From Metellina segmentata (Eukaryota; Arthropoda; Arachnida; Araneae; Tetragnathidae), in the NCBI GenBank assembly GCA_947359465.1, contig OX375882.1, positions 54,248,509 to 54,312,508 on the forward strand: a stretch of DNA of 64,000 bases, read 5' to 3'. The position numbers and the translations under genes are program-made. Position 1 is the stretch's first letter. Each line of letters begins with the position of its first letter. A model generated the notes under the pieces. It was not told the origin of the DNA, did no database searches, and saw only the letters and a list, made by a program, of their open reading frames with translations. Of the stretch, positions 36,889 through 48,300 are shown in pieces.

Positions 36889-37068
36889 GTGTGGAAGTTT
36901 GGAGAGGAAACGTAAATGGTTACTCAAGTGTAGACCTTGTCATCTGGCTCAAAATTATTAGGTTATCCTCAAATTTTTCCCTTCGTGGTTTATCCCAGAT
37001 TGTTTCCAATAGTACTTTGTGTTGTTTCAATATGACGTTTATTTAACTATCTTCCTACATCAAATTTA
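36889..37068 (+). repeat. SINE family 1, decayed fragment
   Basis: It matches the body of the SINE copies with many changes: TTGCCGTGGTGTGGAAGTTT, CATCTGGCTCAAAATTA, TTTCCC, ATAGTACTTTGTGTTG and ATGACGTT. The head is missing. It lies about 370 bp upstream of the CWC27 start codon. Confidence 0.65.
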
Positions 37069-38878
37069 CAACATACGTACATATACATGGTAAGTAGTTT
37101 AGTTAACGTCACACTGGACGACCGCTATATCGGGATATTTCAAAAGTATTTGTGATAATAATAATAGTTTTTTTCTTGTACAAGAAATGGCAACAGTGAT
37201 ATTACTAATAACAGGCAGTCAGATTTCTGTCTGTTTCTACGCGAAATAGAAAATGTGATATTTAGTTTCTCTATTCAAACACTTAGGAGTGTCTTAATGG
37301 GTCTGATAACTTCAGTTTACATCGACAAATTCTGTCTGTCTAATATCTAACAGCATTGTGGTGAGAATTTCTTTCATGCGTTTCTTGTGTGTGCATAATG
37401 TTTAATTATAAATTCAAGCTCAAAAGTAGCATTAGCAATAAAATAGTTTTATTTTCTGAAAAGTTATTTTGAGTATCGCAAAAAACAGGCTCACACAAAT
37501 CGCCACACGTTGATTTCCAACAAATCAAGGTATTTTATTTGTTGTCATGACAGTAAAATGTTTTTTAAAATCAAATTTCGAGATTAAGCTTGATATGATC
37601 AGTGAATTAAGTAATTTGTTCCCGAAAACAATGTTCAATAAAATATGAGAGTAAAACACGTACTTATTTCATTTAAAAGTACTATGAATTTCAGTTTTAT
37701 AAATTCATAATATTTGCCTAAAAAAAATCATCAATTGATGCATTAGGTCTCAAAAATACTATCAGACCTACTTTTAACCACAAATTTATAATGCATGTTG
37801 CGTATTGCAGTAGTAGGAATCGGAATTTTTATATATTTTTGGTGATCAATGAATTTCTTGTGGTTTTATTGTGTTGTGGACTATCTTATGATCAATAACT
37901 GTTGTAATTCTATTTTTTCTGTATCATAAAAAACATTTTTTTCAAAACTATTTTGCATATTGTTACACTGATGTAATATATGAACTGACGAAAACTTTAG
38001 TTATTTGTCACGGGACTAGTATAATGTTCTTGAGTTTCCCCCTGCAAACTAATAGTCTTTAAATAAATGAAAAGTTAAACATATTTTTGTCAGTTTTGTG
38101 TTTTTACTTGAAGTGTTGAAATTTTTATTACGTTGAGATTGTTTATTGAACTATCCTTAAGCCGCGTCCACACCGGAGAAGCAGAGCAAAACATGGATGA
38201 TTGATTAACCCCGGAGACAGGTTTGGTGAATCAATCTCTCTGGTTTTTCTGGTTTGACAGCTCGGACACAAAATGTTCCATGTGCTCGTGATCAATCTGG
38301 TTGGTTGTGTGTTGAAGTTAAACTGCAAACTTATTGTTTGAAGCAAATTGTTTTAAGGTCCCGTTCTTTACGAAGTCGGCGCATAATCGCGAGTGCAGCG
38401 TATATTATCATTAAAGATTTATTAAAGAGAAATAGGAAGAAAAGTTCCCAAAAAAAGGCGACATTTGATGACACCCATGATGGAAAATATTCTCAGGAGC
38501 CAAAAGACTGAAAATGTATACGTCTTTTGCTCACACGCGGTACAAATTACGCTTTTCCTACTGGGACACTTAATAAACCCTAAACTAATAGCCGCCTCGG
38601 AAAATAATCCACTTCATCGTTAACCCTGTACAATTTTGAACAAACCGTGTTTTCAATCCTGCGACTTTGCTGCAAAATTGATATTAGCAGATTATTTCCC
38701 TACAAAATAAAAATTTCTTACTGAATATTTCACTCATATGTTCCAACATATTGAATGTCTATCAATTCGGCATTTTTTGGTAAAACGTATTAATATTGCA
38801 GTGCAACAATTTTAAATTTTCTTTAATTGCAAAAAAGTTTAAATACATTTTAAATATCCACCTCTTATTTATCTTAAA

Positions 38879-39918
38879 CTAGCCACTGCGTGGTGACTGC
38901 TAAGAATTCCCATTTGGTTTGCGAAGCCTATTGGATAACAGCAATCATGGCATTGGTTTGCCTCACAAACCAAATGGAAATTCGTAGCCTATTGGAATGG
39001 ATTCCCAGCAAATTCTAATTTGATTTGCTTCGCAAACTAAATTATGAATATTATGAACTATGATTTGCTTCGCAAACAAACACCTCGGGCAACGCCGTTA
39101 TGACAACGTCATTGCCAAATTCGAATTGCGAAGAGATCCAATCGGCGTGATGTCACAATCTCTTGCGAAAATATAAATATTTAATTGACAAATTATTTAT
39201 TAAAAGAAAATCAAATGGAAGGTAGAGATTTAGGGGTTTAGATTTTATTCAGATTTCAAATCTGTTGAAATTTTCATCTGTCTTTAACGATCCCGATTTT
39301 ACAAAAAAGTACTTAACAATGTCAGTCAATATGTTTTTTTTTTTTTAATATTTGTTTTGCTTTTCTTTGCTGTGAAATGGTTTGAGCGTAGGAAATGAAA
39401 TCTGTGATATCTCGAATCAAACGAAAGTCATTCTTCACAGAAAGTGACGTTCGTGTTGGAAAAAATACAAGTTTCAGTTTAAAATTATTCATTTAACGAA
39501 AATCATATTTTTAGGTATAGATCTATTGTGAAATTTTCCGCAGATTTCAAATCCGTTGAAAATGGTACTCTATCTTTTACGATCAAGGAGATTAGAAAAA
39601 ACTACGTAACTAAAGTTTAAACTTTATTTGTTATTTTAGTCTGCTGACAAATCTTTCTCCGCAAAATGAAAACGGAAAAAATACATTTAGAATCTGCTAA
39701 CTTTTTATGCAACTGTTATTCCAAAGAAGAGAACAATAATTAAATTCCAATAAATTATTTTTTAAATGTTTTAGATTGAATTTTAAAATTTAGGCTGGAC
39801 ACAAAAATTGCAAAAACTTCGGACTACCCGTGTGCCAAATTTCATTATTGTAAGTGCAATAGATTCGTCCGGACATTGCGTAGTGGAGGTCGGACACTTC
39901 ATTTTATAATAGCAGAGA
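38879..39918 (-). mobile_element. Helitron-like non-autonomous element, copy 2 (nested)
   Basis: On the minus strand it starts TCTCTGCTATTATAAAATGAAG at 39918 and ends CACGCAGTGGCTAG at 38879, followed by T. It is the same family as 20445-21365 and 55805-56599. It contains the shared module (complement of TTTCAACGGATTTGAAATC) at about 39240-39300 and 39515-39590. Near its 3' end are repeated TTTGCTTCGCAAA palindromes (about 38910-39080). Confidence 0.6.
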
Positions 39919-41057
39919 CTTAGACGTGCAAAGTTCCCCAAGACCACTAATATTGACCATCTAAATACACATGGATGGACACATCAATTTTGACACTAAT
40001 ATGTGCAGATTACATTTTCACAACTAAGTTTGGATGGTATGTAGTATCCGATACGTTACAACTTTCGAGCGATGTATTGCCAATTGTGGTAACCTTCCCG
40101 TTTTCGCGCTTTTCTTAGTTTTAAGGCAACCCTAGATATTTTCTCCTGACGATAATAAACGGGTCTCATGATTGGTTAAGGAAGAAAATACACTTTTCCA
40201 CTTTTATTTTTAATGTAGAACGGAATTAAAATTTAGACAGTCTTTGAAATTGTTGGGTGCATATGAATTTTGCTCTTAATTTATAAAATCGACTTGTTTT
40301 ATTTATTTTCAAAATTTTTAGGATAAGTTTGGTAAGCAGATTGTAAGTTACAATTTTTTAAATTTGTCACTTAATTTAAATTTTGATTAAAATTTCGAAA
40401 AAAATTTGGATTAAATTTGAATTTTGAAATTGCAGATTGGAATTTAGAATTTTTTTCCCCTTTTGGTTGCTCATTTCCCCTTAGTTGATTTGATATAGCA
40501 GTAGATAGTGTTATTGAACGTTAGAAAAAGTTTTTTTTTTTTTTTTTTGCAAACATGTAGTAGCTTGATTGGGAAGAGGGTGAAATGTCTTTCATGTGAG
40601 AATGATATGATTTTAACATTGAGAAAGGATGCTGGTGATAGGTAGGAGTGGAAATGTAGAAAGATAGGACAAAAGTTTGGCAAAAGAAAGTATAACAGGA
40701 GTAAGAAATTGGAGGGTAAATGGGTGTTTGGAGGACTTGAACGAGGGACGGATAAATGTTTTATGGTTGAGGTGAAAAATAGGAACCAGAAAGTTTTAGC
40801 TGAGGTAATTCAGAGCTGAATTTTGCAAGGAACTACAAAAATGTATGACTATTGGAAGTCATATGCTGGTATCAATACCCGAAGGACAAAGAGTTCAAGG
40901 GTTATCGATTCGAGCATATGACTGTTAACCATAGTCAGAATTTCAAGGACCCGGCTATGAGGGTAAGTTTGATTTTTGTTTAGCTTTTGGATATATTACA
41001 AACACTGGACTATGCTTGGGTGGGCACCCAATACGGTGACTTATACGCATGGAAGGC

Positions 41058-41130
41058 AACGGTGAAAGGTCCTCGCCGGCCCCGGAGGGGCGGTGAGGTA
41101 GCCGGCAGGCGGGGATCGCGCGTTATACGC
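41058..41130. other. CpG-rich patch
   Basis: About 70 bp of very GC-rich, CpG-dense sequence (CGCCGGCCCCGGAGGGGCGG, then CCGGCAGGCGGGGATCGCGCG), unlike its AT-rich surroundings. It lies inside the transposon about 1.2 kb before the TSC1 ATG. It could be promoter-like or simply part of the mobile element. Confidence 0.4.
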
Positions 41131-41759
41131 TGTGACTTATCTACAAACAAATTTCTTCCGGTATACTGGTTTAAACGCATTGAAACCTTAAGCGCAATAC
41201 GCTTTAACTTCTCTAAAAAACAATTTCCTCTTGTAAAGTCGTTACAATAAAAATATTTGTTTTGCTTTTCCATATATGTCTCTGTAACCTGGAATATCCC
41301 CATTAAGTTGCTCACATAATGCTAATTGCTAGAAAAATTGTGAAAAAATATTTTTTCACACTTATGGATAGCAGAAGAATTTTTAGATTTTTTTTTCTCA
41401 TCAAAAACCTTTGTGTGGATTATGATCACAGAAAAGAACTACCTTATTAAATTACCTTCTTGTTTTGAATTTTCTATGCATTGCAAAGTTTCTAATTCAA
41501 AATTGATGAAAATCCAGACGTTTTAAAAAAAAATCACGTTTTTTTTTTATTAATTTTTTTTTTTAAAAAACAATTAAAAATTATTTTTTAAAGTGACAAA
41601 ACTAGGATGAAATTGACGCAAAATTGCATACATGTTCGGAGAAAACCAGACTGAAATATTAGAAAATTTTCAAGTGAAATTTATATTGCTTTTTTCTTAA
41701 TTTTTAAACAAATTATTATTATTATTTATGCACTGTATGCAAAGGTTCACGTTGTATAT

Positions 41760-41799
41760 GGCGGCCATCTTGGAATTGCTTACATCGGCCGCCATCTTG
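41760..41799. promoter_or_regulatory. Two YY1/Pho-like motifs (GCCATCTTG)
   Basis: GGCGGCCATCTTG at 41760-41772 and GGCCGCCATCTTG at 41787-41799 are tandem near-copies of the motif bound by YY1 in vertebrates and Pleiohomeotic in insects. They lie about 550 bp upstream of the TSC1 ATG, inside the transposon. Binding is inference from the motif only. Confidence 0.35.
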
Positions 41800-42343
41800 A
41801 TTTGGCGTAAACAATCGCTTTGGCGGCCTAACGTATCGGATGCTACCACTCCACCCTAAGTTTTAATCGTCAACTATGTATAGCAAAACACACAATGCTT
41901 ACAAATAGACTACTTAAATAATAGTATCACTTTAAAATCCGAAGAAATATAAATATTTCTATGTTCCGATCGCCGACCCGTTTCTTAACGATGACCCTGG
42001 TGATTGATTGAACGTCGAGCAAGGGAACGAAAAAACGCCGTCCAAATAGAGCGAGCACGAGCACTTACTTTCCTTTGATGTACTGACTAGAAGCGGATCA
42101 TTTTGCTCGTGCTCAAAATGTTCATTCACCGTCTACACTGATCGAGCTGCCAATCAAACCTGTCTCCGGGGTTAATCAATCATCCATGTTTTGCTCTGCT
42201 TCTCCGGTGTGGACGCGGCTTTATTTGAGCTTTTCTATTCTGTACCATTTCTCGTTTATTTTAACCACTCTCTTTGTTATGAAGTGTAAAAACCATTGAA
42301 TGTCATATAGCATTTTTACCGTACCTTTTATTCCTTGGTTTAG

Positions 42344-45300
42344 ATGCATCCAAGAAAAGAAAAGACCGACCGTGCTAGTCAAAGCAATCAAGAAGCTGTC
42401 CTGCAGTTGTTGCCTTTGTTAGAAGGAACTGATTATGAAACAATTAAAAATTTAATTCAAGAAAATCTTTCTGAGGGTATGTTTTATTACATTTATAGAT
42501 GATAAAATGTTTTCAATACATCCAAATGTTACTTTTTGTAAAAAATACAAGTCGAAAATCACTGATTCATTATCTGCAGTGTGTGCTAATCTCTTGAGTT
42601 GTAATGCTTACAAATAGATTTTATTGAAGGCTGATATATTAAGAAATGAATGGTTTTTAATGAAGGCAGAAGGACTAAACAGATAGAAAAGCAGTTAGCC
42701 AAGTTTAAATTAACTTAACTAATTAATAATATAATGTTTAAGAAAAGTTCAACCCAAGTGTGCATAATTTTGTAAAATTGATCTTAAAATATCAATTCTG
42801 TATTTATACCAAATTACAAAATGTCCTTAGTTCAGGCATTATCTATTAAAGTATGTATATTTCACTAATGTTATGTGGCACAGAAATGGTAGTTATTTGT
42901 TGTTAGATGGCAAAACACTGGATATATAAACAATAAAAAATCAACCATTATCTGATTCATTCACTAATTTTGCCTATCAGTTTAAATATTCCTGTTTTGA
43001 GCTATGGAACAGCATAATATTAAAACTACCTGTAAGAGGATAGCCGGAGGGTTGAGAGTTTGAATCCAACTAAAGACCATGTATATACAATAGGAGCTGC
43101 TGTCTGCACTTGCTAAATCTGTAATGGCCTTAAATGTGCTCACGTTGCCATGGCGTGGATGTTTGGAGAGTGGGCTGCCAGCACAGGTGTGACCTTTTCG
43201 TCTGACCAGGGTTCAAAATTATGTGGTGTTGTCCTTGGATCATTGCCTTTGGGTTTGATCCTGAATCGTCGCCAATAGCCTGTTATTTTGCTACAATGCG
43301 AGGTTAATTAAAATGCCTACCTGTTAGAGCTTGCCACTAATGAAATTTTTCAGCAGTTCATTTTCCAAAAGCAATGACAAATCAAAAGATGGAAATCTGC
43401 TGAAAAGAAAATTGAAGTGTCAAAATAGGTTTAGCGTTAAAAAATGGTAAATCATTTCCAACAAGTGAATGGGATGAAATTGAAGTGGGCATTTACAATC
43501 TAACTATGGTGATGTAACAGGTGTACTTTTTGTCATGCATTTGATTGGAAATTAAATTTTATACCATACTTAACTAAAATACTGAATGTATTTTTGGGAT
43601 AATTGTATTTCATATAGAGGAATGAAATCCATTTAATTTATTGAATATGGATGCTGTTTGCAGAATAAATAGACTGAAATAATGTATAAAATCAAATTAT
43701 ATTTTTCCTTTCTGGCAAAGTATAGTATGTTATGAAAGTTATTAATTTAATGTAGATGCTACATGTAGGTTTCTGCTAGTGTTTATAGCAACTATTTGTA
43801 AAACTTAATTATAACATGTATTTGGGCCTACGAAAGATTTTAGCCCCATGCATGTATTCTTTTCAGTTTTGTGTCATTTCACAGTAGATAGTTCATAATC
43901 GTAAGTAGGTAATTAATTTGGTTTTCTGTACATTTAGAATTTATTTCACTGGTATTGTTAAATTCAGTGAGAATATTTTTATAAAATTATTAAAGTTTTG
44001 CATTCCGCCAGTATCATGTATGAATTTAAGGTCAATAGGGTTCTATACATCTTAAAAATTTACTTGGTGTTTTTAAGGTTCTAAACATACATATATCAAA
44101 CCTATTGTAACTTGAATATTTCCTTAGCTGCATTGGAACATAAAAATACAGATTTTTCATTTTTAATAGCTAAAGATTCTCGTCTTTTATTTGGTATTGT
44201 GGATTACTACATGACTGTTCAGTCACAACGCTCTTTGAGTGTTCTGCTTAGATTGAAAGAACCCCATGACAAGGTAAATTATATAATTTTAACTTGTTTC
44301 GTAATTATTCATTTGTACGAGTTTTCCAGTCTATGAAAATCCTTTAAAGTACTTGAAATTTATTTTTCAAATACTTACTAAAATTTGCCATTAACTGAAA
44401 ACCTCCTTTCTTAACTTTTCCATCTTTTTATTAAAAGTTGCAAAAGATTTAATTTCACTATAGATTTTAATTTGTTAATTTTATTTTATATTTTGAAAAG
44501 AAATTGAATTTGTTGTAGCTGAATTTGTAGGAACCCTGTTTACATTAATCATAAAATTTTTTAATTGATTTAATTCAAAAACCATTTTTCTTGTGGTGTA
44601 AAAGGCATGTAGGATGTTAAAGGTTTGAACCTTGTGTACGGCTGTGCATGCAAAAATTTGTCATGTCTTAACAGCAGTGCTAACCGTTAGAGGCGTCCTG
44701 TTATTCTGATAGAATTTCAAATAAGAATGTTATTATAGATGGACAGTTAGCGACTGTTATCTAAAGTATTAGGCTGTTAATAAATATCAAAACATAACTT
44801 TTACTGTAAAAACTTGCAAATATTTAAAAATTTAATTTATTAATTTTATATTTATTGAAAATTTGGTAAGATAAAAATTTAAAAGTACTATTATTTCAAG
44901 CAATTATTATAACTCTAAAAATAACTATTAGCATGAATTTCTAATTTAATTATAACTTAAATTTATCCACTAACTGTTGATAGTTATTAATGAAGCTGTT
45001 ATAAAATTGCTAAAGAGTGTTGTGTGGTAATGACCTTGGATGTATGAGTGATTAGTGAGAGTAATTACGATGTGGTTTGTGAGATAGAACGTATAAGGGT
45101 TGCAGCCCTAATAATAATAATGTCTTGATTATCGTAATGCTAATTAGCAAAACTCGTAATTCCTTTGTTAACGTATAGCAGTTACGGGTTTTAATAAATA
45201 GCATGACGTTGTGTTACGTTACTTTGTTTTTATTAAACTAGTTATTTTATCAAGACTTGTGTAGCAGAAAATTGCAGCTGCAGCACCCACATATTCTATA

Positions 45301-48300
45301 GGTGTTAAAAACTCCTATCTGAAATTAGCAATAACCATCAAGACTTATCGTAAAATAGCAGTTTAGTCCATCTGCTTACCATTACCATTTGAAAATTGAA
45401 ATCATGTAAAAGCTGCGCTTTTATCAGCCTGGCTGATATTAAAATGACTTCAACATTCATCACCAAATCCACGGTGTCTGTATGCTTATATTTGTTTATA
45501 ATATGATATATTTCATGGAAAGTTTTTAACTCCTCAATTTATATTTAGAATCTATTTGATAAGATATCAGAATTGATGAAAATGGAATGCTCTCGTTACA
45601 AATCTCTACAGCTCCTCTGCAATCTTGTGTATAAACAACCTTCCTGGTTGTATAAAATTTCCAATCATCGTGTGATGAATACGCTTCTTAATCTGCTCAA
45701 AGTAAGTTAAGAACACCTTTCAGTAGATTTTATAACTTAGTTGTGTGATTGAACCAATATATTGCCCAGAATTAATTCATAAAAATTAATTTTGGTTAAA
45801 TCCAGGCAAAATGAGCTGTGGTATATTTTTAAATTTTCTATTTTGTTAATTTTTTAAGTGATGAATTTTAACATATATTTTAATTTTCTGTCTTCAGACC
45901 GACACAAATGCACCAAATTTGATGAGTGGTCTTTTCGTTTTGATTTGCCTTTTACCTATGATACCATCCCAGTTTGGTCCTTTTTTAACTGAGACTTTTG
46001 GGATATTTTCTAGACTAGCTGAGTGGAATATGAAAAAACCCAGTAAGTAATTTTGAAAACAAAAGTAAACTAATTTATTTATTAGGTATACTCTCTGATT
46101 AGAATACTTGTTAAAATCAAGGCATAGTGAAAGTAATTGTATAAATGTTTTTTTTATCAACTTGGTAATATTCTTTTTAAAGATTATATAATTTCTATTA
46201 ATTCTGAATTTTGGAATGAGTTGATATTACTATTTTGAGCTGATATTATTCATATTGCTTTCTGATTTGTTATAGGTTTCATAGTTGACATCTACATGGT
46301 TCACCTAAATATTGTAATTTATACCTTGTTTCATCGTTTATATGGAATGTTTCCTTGCAATTTTTTGGCCTATCTTCGTTCTTATTATGGAGGACGTGAT
46401 TGTACTGAAGACAATTTTAAAGTATTCACTTCTGTTATTAAAGTAAGAACTCATCACAAATGCTTTATCTAATGTTACTTTTAATGATATGTGGTAAAAC
46501 TATTGTATTTCTTCTTACTGTGATTTTCAATGCAAAGGACACTTTAAGTAATAATGGTGCTTATATTTTGTATGCATTAGTGGCTAGTACAATCAGATCC
46601 CTGTAGTTTTCTTTTCTTGCACTACGTTTTGCAATAATTACTGTACATTTCATTTGTATCTGGGAACTGAAAATTCTATTTTAAAGTACAGTACCAAGTC
46701 CAAAATCCGAAATCCTCTGGACCTCGGACTTTTCCAGACTTTGGATTATTTGCATTTTTTTAAAAACCTTAATGTACCTCCCCCCCCCTTCCCAGCACGA
46801 ATTTTGCGTTTGCAATAGTAAAATAGCAGATATATAAATAGGAATAATATTTAAAAAAGCAAAAAAACCTTTTTAATACATTGCAGCAAATTGTATGTGC
46901 AAATCTTCTTATTTTTCTATGTGGTATTTACTCTAAACATGTCCGTTATTTTGCATTGTTTCATCAATTAGGTTCAGGCTTAACTCCTTGTTCTTCTAAA
47001 ATTGTCGGATAGATGGAATAAAAGTGAGGAAAAAAAACGCTATTTAGCAAAACATCCAGATTTTGGACAATTCCAGATTTTGGACTGTACTGTATCTGCA
47101 ATAATCCTCTAAATAATAAACTATTACACTGGCCATATTTTGAATTTGCTGGGAAAATTGTAGCTTAATTTCCCATGTGGTATTTTCTTGCATGTTCCCC
47201 TCTGGGAACATCTTTATTAATGTAATGGCTTCAAGAACCCAAGGTATCCTAACGATGTATTCTTTACTTGTAGGGTTTAATGCCTCTGGTAAACGGGTTT
47301 GTGACCCCAGGATGCCCAAGAGTGATCTTTCTCTTCTTTCTCCTCCATTATTTCTTTTCATAATTACTTGACATTTTCTGTCTTGTGTTTGGCCTAATAT
47401 GGCCCATGTGTTATGAAACCTAAAACCAACCCATGGGGTTTACTGCCTTTAGTAAACATGAGGCAGTGCTCTTAGGAAACCTAAATGATTTTTTTCTGCT
47501 TTCATTGCACTTCTCATCACAATCCCTCTTTTTTCCCCTTTCACAACATTTTTACATGTCGTGTTTGGCCCAACTTGGCCAGATGTTGCTTTGCACCTCA
47601 AAACAATCAACCCACTTCTGTTTCATGTCTTGTAGATGTTTATTTTTCATGCATTTCCTATCTATATATATAAAATCCAAATACCACTCACTCACTCACT
47701 CACTCACTGACTGATCACTGTATCTCGTGAACAAAAAGGCCTAGGAAGCTGAAATTTTGTATGGTGATTCTTATACTGTAAAGGTGCACTAAGAAATATT
47801 TTTGAAAACTACTCCTAAGTAGCCTAAGGCCTAATCACATTTATCAGTTCAATTGCATCACACAAATGAACTGATAAGAAAACATATACAGGAGACAGTA
47901 ATGTAAAAACAGGGAAGAGAAGAGTAATATTAAACACCAGTGATTTAGACTCATTAAATGTAAACACTCAAAGGAAATATGCAACAAAAGTTTAGTTAGG
48001 TTTTAAAATAGGAAGGAGGATTAGTTTTTCTCTGCTTTCAATATTTAAAAAGCCATTAAATTTTGTCACTGAGCAGAACACTTTTTACTAATTCTAATTT
48101 TGTTTTATCAATTTATAAAATCCAGATTCCACTCGACTCGGGTGCTGGCCCAGACAGACTATGATGCTGTGTGGTTCCACACAGAACCATGGTTGAGTAC
48201 AATTCTTGCATGTTCCCCCACACCACAAAGGCCACACACTGAAATTATTTATTTAAAATATATATATGTTCCCGCTTATTTTCTTTTCCCTTATAAATAC

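Larger units (their letters stand above)
40030..41857. repeat. Internal inverted repeat within the 4.06-kb transposon
   Basis: About 40036-40060 (GTAGTATCCGATACGTTA) is matched inverted at about 41827-41850 (TAACGTATCGGATGCTAC). Weaker similarity extends about 50 bp on each side (AGCGATGTATT / AGCGATTGTTT). It may be the ends of another nested element, but no target duplication was found. Confidence 0.5.
38160..42220. mobile_element. 4.06-kb DNA transposon with perfect 66-bp TIRs beside TSC1
   Basis: The left end begins AGCCGCGTCCACACCGGAGA at 38160 and the right end is its exact complement, ending at 42220. Identity runs about 66 bp without mismatch (to about 38225 and from about 42155). 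TTA flanks both sides (38157-38159 and 42221-42223), matching the 3-bp TWA target of PIF/Harbinger elements; other superfamilies cannot be excluded. No transposase frame is visible. It carries a nested Helitron-like copy (38879-39918), an internal inverted repeat (40030-41857), a poly-T run (about 40531-40549) and a CpG-rich patch. Perfect ends imply a young insertion. Confidence 0.85.
36521..42343. other. Divergent intergenic region CWC27-TSC1
   Basis: It must contain both promoters. 36521-38156 is AT-rich, with a decayed SINE at 36889-37068 and nothing else identified. 38160-42220 is one transposon. Only 42221-42343 separates that transposon from the TSC1 ATG. No clear TATA box or initiator was identified; a 5'UTR exon for TSC1 may lie anywhere in this interval. 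Confidence 0.6.

Noticed and set aside
40987..41315. Overlapping 87- and 101-codon frames as a transposase or gene
   Set aside because: They are open on both strands across a GC-rich patch, share no motif with known transposases, and lack splice or start context.
42344..42346. A longer TSC1 N-terminus by extending upstream of this ATG in the same exon
   Set aside because: The codon immediately before is TAG in frame; any extension would need an upstream exon spliced at that same AG.
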